A stretch of DNA of 41,703 bases from an uncultured Alistipes sp. (GTDB lineage: Bacteria; Bacteroidota; Bacteroidia; Bacteroidales; Rikenellaceae), in NCBI GenBank assembly GCA_900769445.1, contig CAAGGR010000073.1, forward strand, positions 1 to 41,703. The letters run 5' to 3'. The notes under the pieces were generated by a model. That model had not been told where the DNA came from. It saw nothing but the letters and a program-made list of their open reading frames with translations, and made no database searches. The position numbers and the translations under genes are program-made. Positions 17,157 through 24,891 of the stretch are shown piece after piece; within the stretch, counting starts at the first letter, position 1; each line of letters begins with the position of its first letter.

Positions 17157-17837
17157 ATGCGTATAGATATTATATCTGTAGTGCCAGAGTTATTGTCTTC
17201 GCCACTTAATGAGTCTATACTTAAGCGAGCGCAGGAGTCGGGACATGCTGAGATATATGTTCATAACCTCCGCGACTATACCGACGATAAGCGCCGCACG
17301 GTTGACGACTACCCCTTTGGTGGTGAGGCGGGTATGGTGATGAAGATAGAACCCGTGTTCCGCTGTATCGAGAAGCTAAAGTCGGAGCGCGACTATGACG
17401 AGATTATCTTTACTTCGCCAGATGGTATTACCTACAACCAGCACGAGGCGAATCGCTTATCGCTGATGAAGAATATCATCATCCTCTGTGGCCACTATAA
17501 GGGTATCGACTACCGTATCCGCGAGCATCTTATCACTCGCGAGATATCGATTGGCGACTATGTACTTACGGGTGGTGAGTTGGCTGCGTGTGTCATTGCC
17601 GACTCTGTTGTGCGTATTATCCCAGGTGCTATTGGCGATGAGGCGTCGGCTCTTACCGACTGCTTTCAGGATAATCTGCTTGCTCCACCAGTATATACAC
17701 GTCCTGCTGAGTTTAATGGCTGGAAGGTGCCAGAGGTCTTGCTCTCGGGAAACTTTGCCGAGATTGAGAAGTGGCAGGATGAGCAGGCGTGGAGTCGTAC
17801 GAAGGCTCTCCGCCCAGACCTTATTTCTGAAAAATAA
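17157..17837 (+). CDS. trmD: tRNA (guanine-N1-)-methyltransferase
   Basis: The 226-residue SPOUT-class enzyme methylates G37 of tRNAs, using S-adenosylmethionine. The trefoil-knot signatures are present: FGGEAGMVMKIEP, LCGHYKGIDYRI and EISIGDYVLTGGELAA. The length is slightly below the enterobacterial enzyme, as is usual in this phylum. It is not next to rpsP, rimM or rplS as in many bacteria; instead it sits between an MBL hydrolase and maf in a tight operon. Confidence 0.96.
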   Translation: MRIDIISVVPELLSSPLNESILKRAQESGHAEIYVHNLRDYTDDKRRTVDDYPFGGEAGMVMKIEPVFRCIEKLKSERDYDEIIFTSPDGITYNQHEANRLSLMKNIIILCGHYKGIDYRIREHLITREISIGDYVLTGGELAACVIADSVVRIIPGAIGDEASALTDCFQDNLLAPPVYTRPAEFNGWKVPEVLLSGNFAEIEKWQDEQAWSRTKALRPDLISEK

Positions 17838-17849
17838 TAGATTGGATAG

Positions 17850-18464
17850 ATGCTATTACACGAAAAATTGAGAGACTTTAGGGTTATTCTCGCTTCGGCA
17901 TCACCACGTCGTAGAGAGTTGCTCTCGGCAACGGGTATAGAGTATATGCTCGCCACGAAGTTCGAGTGCGATGAGTCGTACCCAGCCACGTTGGATGCCT
18001 TGGAGGTAGCCCCATATCTTTCGGCGCTAAAGAGCAGAAGCTACCCGCATACATTAAACTATAACGACATCCTAATTACCGCTGATACGGTTGTGGTGCT
18101 TAATGGTAGGGTGCTTGGTAAGCCTCAGAATGAGGCGGAGGCGTGTAGTATGCTTGCCGACCTCTCTGGCTCGAAGCATACCGTAGTTACGGGTGTAACG
18201 TTACGCAGTGCTGAGCGTGAACACACCTTCTCATCAAGGAGTGAGGTGCGTTTTGCGGAGCTTAGCCCCGAACAGATAGAGTACTACGTTAAGAACTATC
18301 GCCCGATGGATAAGGCGGGTGCTTATGGTATTCAGGAGTGGATAGGCTATGTCGGTATCGAGGGTATCGAGGGTTCGTTCTACAATGTTATGGGTCTGCC
18401 AGTGCAGCGTCTATGTAAGGAGTTGGAGTGCTTTATTGAGGCTTTACCATCTTGTTATTTGTAA
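17850..18464 (+). CDS. maf: Maf-family nucleoside triphosphate pyrophosphatase
   Basis: The 204-residue product has the family signature LASASPRRRELL at residues 14-25. The catalytic region ITADTVVVLNGRVLGKP and the late DKAGAYGIQEW block are also intact. Maf proteins hydrolyse dTTP/UTP or modified nucleotides to monophosphates, a housecleaning role. It starts 12 bp after trmD and looks like the last gene of the long operon, with a 21-bp gap before the peptidase gene. Confidence 0.94.
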   Translation: MLLHEKLRDFRVILASASPRRRELLSATGIEYMLATKFECDESYPATLDALEVAPYLSALKSRSYPHTLNYNDILITADTVVVLNGRVLGKPQNEAEACSMLADLSGSKHTVVTGVTLRSAEREHTFSSRSEVRFAELSPEQIEYYVKNYRPMDKAGAYGIQEWIGYVGIEGIEGSFYNVMGLPVQRLCKELECFIEALPSCYL

Positions 18465-18485
18465 TAAACTAAATATTAAGTAAAT

Positions 18486-20510
18486 ATGAAGAAAACATTA
18501 CTGCTTTTTGCGTTGTTATGTGCAACATCATTCTCGGCAGTTGCCGATAAAGGTATGTGGCTTCCGTCGCTTATCTCGAGCCGCATCAAGGATATGAAGT
18601 CCAAGGGCTTCAAACTCTCTGCGGAGGATATCTACTCTATCAATCAGGCATCGTTGAAGGATGCTGTGGTCTTGTTTGACGGTGGCTGTACTGGCGAAAT
18701 TGTATCGGAGAAGGGGCTTCTTCTTACCAACCATCACTGCGGTTACGACGCAATTCAGGCGTTGTCTTCTGTTGAGCATGACTACCTTACTGATGGTTTC
18801 TGGGCTAAGAATCACGATGAGGAGTTGTACTGCCCAGGCTTGAAGGTACATATCCTTGTGCGCATGGAGGAGATTACCGACCGTCTCGCTGCGGGCGAAA
18901 CAAAGGAGGAGATTATAGCTAAGGCTCAGGCTGAGGGCGTGGGCTACACTGCGAAGGTGGAGTCTATGTACTATGGTAATATGGCATACCTCTTTATCTA
19001 TCGTGAGTTCAACGATGTACGTCTTGTAGGTGCGCCTCCAACCACTATCGGTAAGTTTGGTGCCGATAACGATAACTGGATTTGGCCTCGCCACACAGGC
19101 GACTTTTCGGTATTCCGCATCTATGCAAACGATAAGAATGAGCCAGCAGAGTATAGCGCTGATAATAAGCCATATAAGCCTGCTCGCCACTTTGAGATTT
19201 CGACTAATGGTATCAAGGAGGGAGACTTTACTATGATTTATGGCTTCCCTGGTAATACTCAGGAGTATATCACATCGGATGCCGTGAAGTATGTTGCAGA
19301 GATTTCGGATCCATTGAAGATAGAGCTTCGCACTAAGCGCCTTGATATTATCGGTGATGCTCAGGCAAAGTCGGCAAAGACACGTATTCAGTATGCTGCA
19401 AAGCAGGCAAACATTGCTAATGCTTGGAAGAAGTGGCAGGGTGAAGTTAAGGGTATCAACCGTCTCGGTACTGCAGCAAAGAAGGTTGCTTATGAGGAGC
19501 GCTTCCGTGCTGAGAATCCAGATAAGGCATACCTTCTCGATTCTCTATCAGCAGCCTATGCCCGCAATGAAGAGGGTTATTTCAATTATGAGTTGTACTC
19601 TGAGACTTTGCGCGGTATTGAGATTCAGAATGTTGTGCGCATCGCTCTAAATGAGAAACTTAGTGAGGCTGAGAAGCAGACTATGGCGGAGCTATTCTAC
19701 AAGGACTTCGATGTAAATGTGGATCGCAAGATTGCTATCGCAATGCTTAAGGAGTACGAGAAGTATGGCACATTTATCTCTGCGGAGTTGAAGTCTCTAT
19801 TTGAGCAGTATGGTGGCGCTGAGGGTTATGCTAACTATCTCTACGATAACACTGCGCTTGGTACCATCGAGGGCTTTAATGTGGATATGGCTAAGAACGA
19901 CCCAGTTGCCGAGTTCGTAGCTGCGATTGCCCCTATACAACAGCGTGTTAAGGCATACACATATCGCAATTTCTCTAACCATCCAGATATCGAGCGTTGG
20001 TTCCGCCCATATGTTAAGGCATTGATGGAGTGGGATAAGGAGCGCGCCTTCTTCCCAGATGCAAACCTCACCCTTCGTGTAGCATATGGTAAGGTTGCAG
20101 GTTATGAGTATGCTGATGGCGAGTACCACCTTCCTCAGACAACCCTCGAGGGTATTATCGAGAAGGATAACCCAGATATCTATGACTATAATGTGCCACA
20201 GGCTCTCCGCGATGCCTATGCAACTAAAGATTATGGTCGTTGGGGTATTAATCTAAATGGTAAGTACACTGTGCCAGTATGCTTTATAGCTACTAACCAT
20301 ACTACCGGTGGTAACTCTGGCTCTCCAGTGCTTAACAACAAGGGTCAGCTTATCGGTATCAACTTCGACCGCACATGGCTCTCTACTATGTCTGATATTG
20401 AGTTCGATGAGACTCTTTGTCGTAATATCATCTGCGACATCCGTTATGTCCTCTTTGTCATCGACAAAGTGGGAGGAGCATCATGGGTTGTTGATGAAAT
20501 TTTAGAGTAG
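18486..20510 (+). CDS. S46-family dipeptidyl-peptidase, probably DPP11-type
   Basis: The 674-residue product has a signal peptide (residues 1-20). The S46 catalytic triad is visible: His84 in TNHHCGY, Asp206 in PRHTGDF and Ser611 in GGNSGSPVL. The DNDNWIWPRHTGD segment is the family's N-terminus-binding region. Arg629 lies 18 residues after the serine, in GINFDR. In characterised S46 enzymes an arginine here (Arg673 with Ser655 in Porphyromonas gingivalis DPP11) gives Asp/Glu specificity at P1, whereas DPP7 has glycine. I therefore infer release of acidic dipeptides in the periplasm for amino-acid uptake. The specificity is inference; the family is certain. Confidence 0.93.
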   Translation: MKKTLLLFALLCATSFSAVADKGMWLPSLISSRIKDMKSKGFKLSAEDIYSINQASLKDAVVLFDGGCTGEIVSEKGLLLTNHHCGYDAIQALSSVEHDYLTDGFWAKNHDEELYCPGLKVHILVRMEEITDRLAAGETKEEIIAKAQAEGVGYTAKVESMYYGNMAYLFIYREFNDVRLVGAPPTTIGKFGADNDNWIWPRHTGDFSVFRIYANDKNEPAEYSADNKPYKPARHFEISTNGIKEGDFTMIYGFPGNTQEYITSDAVKYVAEISDPLKIELRTKRLDIIGDAQAKSAKTRIQYAAKQANIANAWKKWQGEVKGINRLGTAAKKVAYEERFRAENPDKAYLLDSLSAAYARNEEGYFNYELYSETLRGIEIQNVVRIALNEKLSEAEKQTMAELFYKDFDVNVDRKIAIAMLKEYEKYGTFISAELKSLFEQYGGAEGYANYLYDNTALGTIEGFNVDMAKNDPVAEFVAAIAPIQQRVKAYTYRNFSNHPDIERWFRPYVKALMEWDKERAFFPDANLTLRVAYGKVAGYEYADGEYHLPQTTLEGIIEKDNPDIYDYNVPQALRDAYATKDYGRWGINLNGKYTVPVCFIATNHTTGGNSGSPVLNNKGQLIGINFDRTWLSTMSDIEFDETLCRNIICDIRYVLFVIDKVGGASWVVDEILE

Positions 20511-20523
20511 TTTGTTGTAATAA

Positions 20524-20562
20524 GGGGTTGGCTAAATTACTTTTTAGTCAGCCCCATTTTTA
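20524..20562 (+). terminator. Terminator after the S46 peptidase gene
   Basis: GGGGTTGGCTAA (20524-20535) pairs with TTAGTCAGCCCC (20544-20555), including two G-U pairs. ATTTTTAT follows. It lies between two convergent genes. Confidence 0.75.
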
Positions 20563-20576
20563 TAGGTCTTGGATTG

Positions 20577-20978
20577 TTATATTCTCTCAGGAGGCGTGAT
20601 GGTGGCAGTGATATTCTCTCCAGACCACTGGTTAATCATATAGCGGTGCTTGAATGCTATACGTGCGCCATACTTAACCTTAACATCCAACTCAAAGGGT
20701 GGTGCAAAGCGTACAACCTGCTCCTTTGGTAGTGTGTGCGGGATAATATATATATATAAGGTAAGAGCATCGGCCTCTGCGCTCGACAGCATAATGTTGC
20801 GGTTTGGGTTGTAGCCATCTGGCAACGTCTGCAATTCGGCACCTACAGGAGCTATCTCGCTACAGTGCTTAAGCACTTCTACCTGCTTGTCGCCCTGCAT
20901 AACACTTGCCATAACAACGATGTTGTAGCGCCATAAATCGTAAAAATCAGACTCTATAGAGATTGTAAAATTTGCCAT
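20577..20978 (-). CDS. Uncharacterised 133-residue protein
   Basis: I do not recognise the family. From ATG 20978 the product begins MANFTISIESDFYDLWRYNI. It has no signal peptide and no transmembrane helix, and looks rich in beta strands. Its charged and aromatic residues are spread evenly, with KYGARIAFKHRYMINQWSG near the C-terminus and no cysteine/histidine metal site. The upstream 75 bp hold a -7-like box on its strand (21009-21016) back-to-back with the promoter of the yceD gene. It is terminated against the S46 peptidase gene. Its own promoter-like box and convergent hairpin support it as a real single-gene unit. Confidence 0.65.
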   Translation of the reverse strand: MANFTISIESDFYDLWRYNIVVMASVMQGDKQVEVLKHCSEIAPVGAELQTLPDGYNPNRNIMLSSAEADALTLYIYIIPHTLPKEQVVRFAPPFELDVKVKYGARIAFKHRYMINQWSGENITATITPPERI

Positions 20979-21008
20979 TGCTAAATAATTTTGCACAAAA
21001 CTTTGCTA

Positions 21009-21016
21009 CAAAAATA
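21009..21016 (-). promoter_or_regulatory. Candidate -7 box of the uncharacterised gene
   Basis: The minus strand reads TATTTTTG, matching TAnnTTTG, about 30 bases upstream of the ATG at 20978. No TTTG is found at the right distance, so this is only half of the consensus. Confidence 0.4.
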
Positions 21017-21023
21017 GTAATAA

Positions 21024-21055
21024 TTTGCAGATTTTAGTTTTTTGTAGTAAATTTG
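21024..21055 (+). promoter_or_regulatory. Promoter of the yceD-rpmF-plsX cluster
   Basis: TTTG (21024-21027), a 20-bp spacer and TAAATTTG (21048-21055) match the consensus. The transcript would start near 21062. That excludes the upstream TTG at 21053 as the translation start and supports ATG 21074. Confidence 0.75.
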
Positions 21056-21073
21056 CAAACTATTTGTGCTGAA

Positions 21074-21634
21074 ATGGAGCAAATTGGATTGTATAAAATA
21101 GCCTATAAGGGGCTTAAGAATGGTAGTTATGACTTTGATTTTAAGGTAGATAACGCACTTTTTGAGGCGTTTGAAACTGAAGAAATCAAGGGTGGTAACT
21201 GCGATGTGCGCGTTGTGCTTAACCGTAGCGAGTCAATGTTGGAACTTGAGATTAGCATTGATGGCGAGGTTATTTGTGAGTGCGACCGCTGTTTGGAGGA
21301 TTGTCCTATCGCTATTGAGTATGATGGCGACCTTGTTGTTAAGTTCTCTGACGAGAGCGACTACTACGATGGCGAGGTAATGTGGATATCTCCTTCGGAG
21401 GATATGCTCGACCTTACGCAGTATATTTATGAGAGCATCGTTCTCTCGTTGCCTTATAGCCGCGTTCACGAGGAGGGCGAGTGCAATCCAGAGATGTTGG
21501 CATCCTTCAGCTCAATTACAGAGGAGGAGTTAGAGGCTCTCGAGGCTAAGGCAGAGGAGGCCGATGTAGTAGGTCTTGATGACTACAACAAGGGCGTTCT
21601 CGAGGCGCTAAAGGAGCAAATGGAGCGTAAATAA
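21074..21634 (+). CDS. yceD: YceD/DUF177-family protein
   Basis: The 186-residue acidic protein (MEQIGLYKIAYKGLKNG start) has the DUF177 core, with CECDRCLEDCPIAIEYDGDLVVKF carrying the conserved CxRCL-type motif. A tail rich in glutamate follows. DUF177 genes almost always precede rpmF, and the protein is linked to 23S rRNA accumulation and ribosome assembly. The start at 21074 is chosen because the promoter -7 box ends at 21055, which overlaps any earlier start. rpmF follows after 81 bp. Confidence 0.88.
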   Translation: MEQIGLYKIAYKGLKNGSYDFDFKVDNALFEAFETEEIKGGNCDVRVVLNRSESMLELEISIDGEVICECDRCLEDCPIAIEYDGDLVVKFSDESDYYDGEVMWISPSEDMLDLTQYIYESIVLSLPYSRVHEEGECNPEMLASFSSITEEELEALEAKAEEADVVGLDDYNKGVLEALKEQMERK

Positions 21635-21715
21635 TAGAGTTTGCGATGCGGTTAATCCGTCTAACCGCTGAGCAGGAGTAAAGACAAACATAAAACTTAA
21701 AAACTATATTGTAAT

Positions 21716-21898
21716 ATGGCACATCCAAAACACAAAGTCTCTTCAACTCGTCGAGACAAGAGAAGAACTCACTACAAGGCTGTAGTTCCTACTGTAGTAA
21801 CTTGCTCAAACTGCGGTTCAGCAGTACTTTACCACCGCGTATGCCCAGAGTGTGGTTTCTATCGCGGTAAGCTCGCTATCGAGAAGAAGGCTGAGTAG
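21716..21898 (+). CDS. rpmF: 50S ribosomal protein L32
   Basis: The 60-residue product starts MAHPKHKVSSTRRDKRRTHY, the standard L32 N-terminus. It has a four-cysteine zinc ribbon (CSNC at 30-33 and CPEC further on), so it is the zinc-binding form. A conventional yceD-rpmF-plsX order surrounds it. Unusually, an inverted repeat and a strong terminator-like hairpin lie between rpmF and plsX. Confidence 0.97.
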   Translation: MAHPKHKVSSTRRDKRRTHYKAVVPTVVTCSNCGSAVLYHRVCPECGFYRGKLAIEKKAE

Positions 21899-21907
21899 TC
21901 TTGTAGG

Positions 21908-21956
21908 AAGTTATATTGGCTTGTGGCGTAGCGCCAGATGCCTGTAATACAACTTC
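21908..21956. repeat. Inverted-repeat element, family 2 (short copy)
   Basis: GAAGTTATATT (from 21908) is inverted at the right end (AATACAACTTC, to 21956), with an inner GGCG/CGCC hairpin at about 21924-21934. The right end reads GAAGTTGTATTACA on the minus strand, 13 of 14 bases like the right end of the element at 34724-34847. I therefore group it with that family. Confidence 0.55.
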
Positions 21957-21966
21957 TTAAAGAAGT

Positions 21967-22004
21967 GGGGCTATCCAAAGAGACTTGGACAGCCCCTTTG
22001 TTTT
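21967..22004 (+). terminator. Terminator-like hairpin between rpmF and plsX
   Basis: GGGGCTATCCAA (21967-21978) pairs with TTGGACAGCCCC (21985-21996) with one mismatch. TTTGTTTT follows. By shape it is a good intrinsic terminator, placed inside what is normally one operon. Confidence 0.8.
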
Positions 22005-22034
22005 ACCTACTCACTAACCCAAAAACAAACAATT

Positions 22035-23060
22035 ATGATAAGAATAGGTATCGACGCTATGGGTGGCGACTTCGCTCCCGAAGTAGCAATTGAGGGCGCA
22101 GTGATGTCCTTGCAGTATCTCGACAAGGAGAGCCGTATCGTTCTCTTTGGAGACCAGAAGCGCATTGTGGAACTCCTAAACAAGCACAACTGTCCTGTTG
22201 AGAAGTTCGATATTGTCGCTACAACAGAGGTTATCGAGATGGGCGACCACCCGGCTAAAGCCTTTATTTCAAAGAGCGACTCAAGCATTAGCCAGGGTTT
22301 TAAGCACCTCGCTGAGGGTAAGATTGATGGCTTTGCAAGTGCTGGCTCTACAGGTGCTATGATGGTTGGCTCTATGCAGGTTATCAAGCCTATCGAGGGC
22401 GTTATCCGTCCTGTGCTTGCAACACTCATACCTACAGTGTCTGCCGAGCATGGTATCCGTCAGGCAGTGCTTATGGATGTGGGTCTAAATGTAGATGCTA
22501 AGCCAGAGGTGTTGGCGCAGTATGGTCTTCTCGGCTCAATATATGCAAAGTCTGCACTCAATATTGAAAATCCACGCGTTGCACTTCTCAACATCGGTGA
22601 GGAGGAGGGTAAGGGTAATGCTCAGGCTAAGACCACCTACGACCTTATGAAGGAGGATAAGCGTTATAACTTCGTGGGCAATGTCGAGGCATCCTATATC
22701 TTCACTGGTAAGATTGGTGATGTCGTTGTCGCTGACGCCTTTGTTGGTAATAGCCTTCTTAAGATGGCTGAGGCTCTCTACCGCATCAATTTCAAGCTTG
22801 GTGGTGGTAAGCCACGCCTAAAGCTTATGCTTCGCCCTATCCTTGGTCGTCTAATCCCAAAGCTATACTACCAGTTCGACTTCTGGGATGCTATGAATGC
22901 TGAGAGTATCGGTGGCCTTCAGGTTATGGGTGTCAATGCCCCTGTTATGATTGGCCATGGTAGCTCTTCTGCTCGTGCTATCTGCAGCATGATTCTATCT
23001 ATGGAGCGCGATATCAAGAGTAATTTCCCTGCGAAGTTGCGTGAGGCGCTTAATGCTTAA
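22035..23060 (+). CDS. plsX: Phosphate acyltransferase
   Basis: The 341-residue PlsX makes acyl-phosphate from acyl-ACP, the first step of phospholipid synthesis in the PlsX/PlsY route. The N-terminal IGIDAMGGDFAPE, the GFASAGSTGAMM block and the late MGVNAPVMIGHGSS block are family hallmarks. The length is typical. It follows rpmF, but the intervening terminator-like hairpin suggests partial uncoupling or an internal promoter. fabH, often next in this cluster, is absent; a family-1 repeat begins at the plsX stop. Confidence 0.96.
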   Translation: MIRIGIDAMGGDFAPEVAIEGAVMSLQYLDKESRIVLFGDQKRIVELLNKHNCPVEKFDIVATTEVIEMGDHPAKAFISKSDSSISQGFKHLAEGKIDGFASAGSTGAMMVGSMQVIKPIEGVIRPVLATLIPTVSAEHGIRQAVLMDVGLNVDAKPEVLAQYGLLGSIYAKSALNIENPRVALLNIGEEEGKGNAQAKTTYDLMKEDKRYNFVGNVEASYIFTGKIGDVVVADAFVGNSLLKMAEALYRINFKLGGGKPRLKLMLRPILGRLIPKLYYQFDFWDAMNAESIGGLQVMGVNAPVMIGHGSSSARAICSMILSMERDIKSNFPAKLREALNA

Positions 23061-23195
23061 TTTCTTGAATGTCTTGTGATAAGGGGTCATCTTCGACCTC
23101 TCAATCATTGCCCCAAATGGGAAATACGTCAAGTATGTCCCATCTGGGGCAATCTCTTTATCGAGGCCAAATCTGACCCCTTCTGACAAGAAATT
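23059..23195. repeat. Intergenic inverted repeat, family 1 copy B
   Basis: It starts AATTTCTTG at the plsX stop codon and ends ACAAGAAATT at 23195. The inner arms TGATAAGGGGTCA and TGACCCCTTCT also pair. The centre is ATTGCCCCAAATGGGAAATAC (23107-23127 in two parts), loop GTCAA (23128-23132) and a right arm ending CTGGGGCAAT (23153). Compared with copy A the tip changed from GTAC/GTAC to ATAC/GTAT, a compensatory change, and the lower stem also changed on both sides. Confidence 0.85.
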
Positions 23196-23362
23196 GGGTC
23201 GTGCTGCCCTGAGAGTTTGTGTATGTTTCGCTTGTGCCAAGCGACAGCTACGCTGAAAGGGCAGAAGCGGCAGAAGCGGATTTACTAATTTCCCCCTTTG
23301 GCCTCTCAGGCCCCTTGTCCGCAGGTGCAGTAAAAAAAACGACCCTCAAAACTACCCCTAAC
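23196..23362. repeat. Downstream flank shared with copy A, and partial terminator copy
   Basis: Bases 23196-23280 resemble 200-305 (GGTCGTGCTGCCCTG, a TCGCTT/AAGCGA hairpin, and a purine tract with AAGGGCAGAAGCGG). At 23333-23351 the sequence AAAAACGACCCTCAAAA repeats half of the tRNA-Gln terminator at 23363-23382. No gene is visible; a plus-strand frame from 23219 runs straight through the tRNA and is spurious. Confidence 0.6.
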
Positions 23363-23394
23363 AAAAAAAACGACCCTCAAAAGAGAGTCGTTTT
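23363..23394 (-). terminator. Terminator of tRNA-Gln
   Basis: On the minus strand AAAACGACTCTC pairs with GAGGGTCGTTTT around a TTTT loop, and the arm runs into eight T. It begins three bases after the tRNA. Confidence 0.85.
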
Positions 23395-23396
23395 AG

Positions 23397-23467
23397 TTGG
23401 GCTACCTGGATTCGAACCAAGAATGACAGGACCAGAATCTGTAGTGTTACCATTACACCATAGCCCA
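23397..23467 (-). tRNA. tRNA-Gln (anticodon CTG)
   Basis: The minus strand gives a 71-nt cloverleaf. The acceptor is TGGGCTA/TAGCCCA with discriminator A, the D arm has GGTAACAC, and the anticodon loop is TTCTGGT with anticodon CTG. The T arm is CTTGG, TTCGAAT, CCAGG. The last base pair of the anticodon stem is an A-C mismatch (ACAGA with CCTGT). CCA is not encoded. A consensus promoter lies 20 bp upstream. Confidence 0.93.
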
Positions 23468-23486
23468 ATATTTTTGTTTGACGGTG

Positions 23487-23517
23487 CAAAAGTAGAATAT
23501 TATTTTGTATTTACAAA
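23487..23517 (-). promoter_or_regulatory. Promoter of tRNA-Gln
   Basis: On the minus strand TTTG (23514-23517), a 19-bp spacer and TACTTTTG (23487-23494) match the Bacteroidetes consensus exactly. The spacing is the same as in the tRNA-Pro promoter. Confidence 0.8.
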
Positions 23518-23538
23518 GAAAATTGCAAAAAAAATTCA

Positions 23539-23546
23539 TATCTTTG
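23539..23546 (+). promoter_or_regulatory. Candidate -7 box of the MFS transporter gene
   Basis: TATCTTTG matches TAnnTTTG and lies 49 bases before the ATG at 23596. A correctly spaced TTTG is not present. Confidence 0.45.
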
Positions 23547-23595
23547 TTAAGATTTTTGTAATTATAAGAGTAAAACTAAATAAAACAGACTGATT

Positions 23596-24888
23596 ATGAA
23601 AAACATCAAGTTGCGTCTTATCATTATGAACTTCCTACAGTTTGCTGTTTGGGGTTCATATCTAACATCTATGGGAGGCTATCTCTTTGCCGCAGGTTAT
23701 GGCGAATTGATTGGCTGGTTCTATGCTATGCAGGGTATTGTGTCGATGTTTATGCCTGCAATTATGGGTATCATCGCTGATAAGTTGATTCCTGCGCAGC
23801 GACTTTTGGGTCTCTGCCACGGCCTCGCTGCGATATTCATTGCATGTGCTGGCTACTGCGGACAGAACGATATGCTTTGGCCAATGTTCACGTTATACTC
23901 TATAAGTGTAGCCTTCTATATGCCAACACTTGCACTCTCGAACTCTGTGGCATACACCGTACTTGAGCAGGGTGGCTACGACACGGTTAAGGCATTCCCA
24001 CCTATTCGAGTATTCGGAACTATAGGTTTCATCGTTGCAATGCTTGTGTGCGACTTTGCGGGCTTCCAGGCAAGTCCTGTGCAGTTCTTCCAGTGTGCGG
24101 CTATCGGCATTGTATTGGCTATCTATGCTCAGATGTTGCCTAACTGCCCAGTAAACCGTAGCTCGGAGAATAAGAGCTTTGCTCAGCGCTTGGGTCTTGA
24201 TGCCTTCAAGTTGTTCAAGAACAAGCAGATGGCGATGTTCTTTATCTTCTCGATGTTGTTGGGTGTATCGTTGCAGATTACCAATGGCTTTGCAAATAGC
24301 TTCATCACATCATTTAAGAATATCCCAGAGTTTGCCGATACTTTTGGAGCTAACCATGCCAATGCTCTTATCTCGCTATCGCAGGTATCTGAGACATTGT
24401 GTATTTTGCTTATCCCATTCTGTCTAAAACGCTTTGGTATTAAGCGAGTTATGCTTATTGCAATGTTTGCGTGGGTATTGCGTTTTGGTCTCTTTGGTTT
24501 GGGTGATCCAGGTTCTGGACTTTGGATGTTTATTCTATCTATGATTGTCTATGGTGTTGCCTTTGACTTCTTCAATATCTCTGGCTCGCTCTTCGTAAAC
24601 GAGAATACCAGTGGTGAGATGCGCTCTTCGGCACAGGGTCTCTTTATGATTATGACCAACGGTATCGGTGCTACTGTAGGTACGCTTGGCGCTCAGGCTG
24701 TTGTTAACCGTCTTGTGCCAGCGACTGAGAGCGTTGATGGTGTTGTGGTTAATGGTATAAGTGTGGTTGAGGGATGGAGTACAACGTGGCTTGCTTTTGC
24801 GGGTTATGCCCTTGTTGTAGCGATACTCTTTATGGTACTCTTCCGCTATAAGCACGACAGAAACAAGCAGATGGATATCAATCATTAA
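23596..24888 (+). CDS. MFS nucleoside permease-like transporter
   Basis: The 430-residue polytopic membrane protein has about 12 helices. It opens with KLRLIIMNFLQFAVWGSYLTSMGGYL, the start typical of the NupG/nucleoside:H+ symporter branch of the major facilitator superfamily. A central cytoplasmic loop (NCPVNRSSENKSFAQRLGLDAFKLFKNK) divides two six-helix halves. It probably imports nucleosides by proton symport; the exact substrate is inference from family resemblance. rarA begins 3 bp after its stop codon, so the two are likely co-transcribed although functionally unrelated. Confidence 0.85.
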   Translation: MKNIKLRLIIMNFLQFAVWGSYLTSMGGYLFAAGYGELIGWFYAMQGIVSMFMPAIMGIIADKLIPAQRLLGLCHGLAAIFIACAGYCGQNDMLWPMFTLYSISVAFYMPTLALSNSVAYTVLEQGGYDTVKAFPPIRVFGTIGFIVAMLVCDFAGFQASPVQFFQCAAIGIVLAIYAQMLPNCPVNRSSENKSFAQRLGLDAFKLFKNKQMAMFFIFSMLLGVSLQITNGFANSFITSFKNIPEFADTFGANHANALISLSQVSETLCILLIPFCLKRFGIKRVMLIAMFAWVLRFGLFGLGDPGSGLWMFILSMIVYGVAFDFFNISGSLFVNENTSGEMRSSAQGLFMIMTNGIGATVGTLGAQAVVNRLVPATESVDGVVVNGISVVEGWSTTWLAFAGYALVVAILFMVLFRYKHDRNKQMDINH

Positions 24889-24891
24889 TCT

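Noticed and set aside
23219..23593. Plus-strand frame across tRNA-Gln
   Set aside because: It crosses the tRNA, its terminator and its promoter; the tail is AT-rich non-coding sequence.
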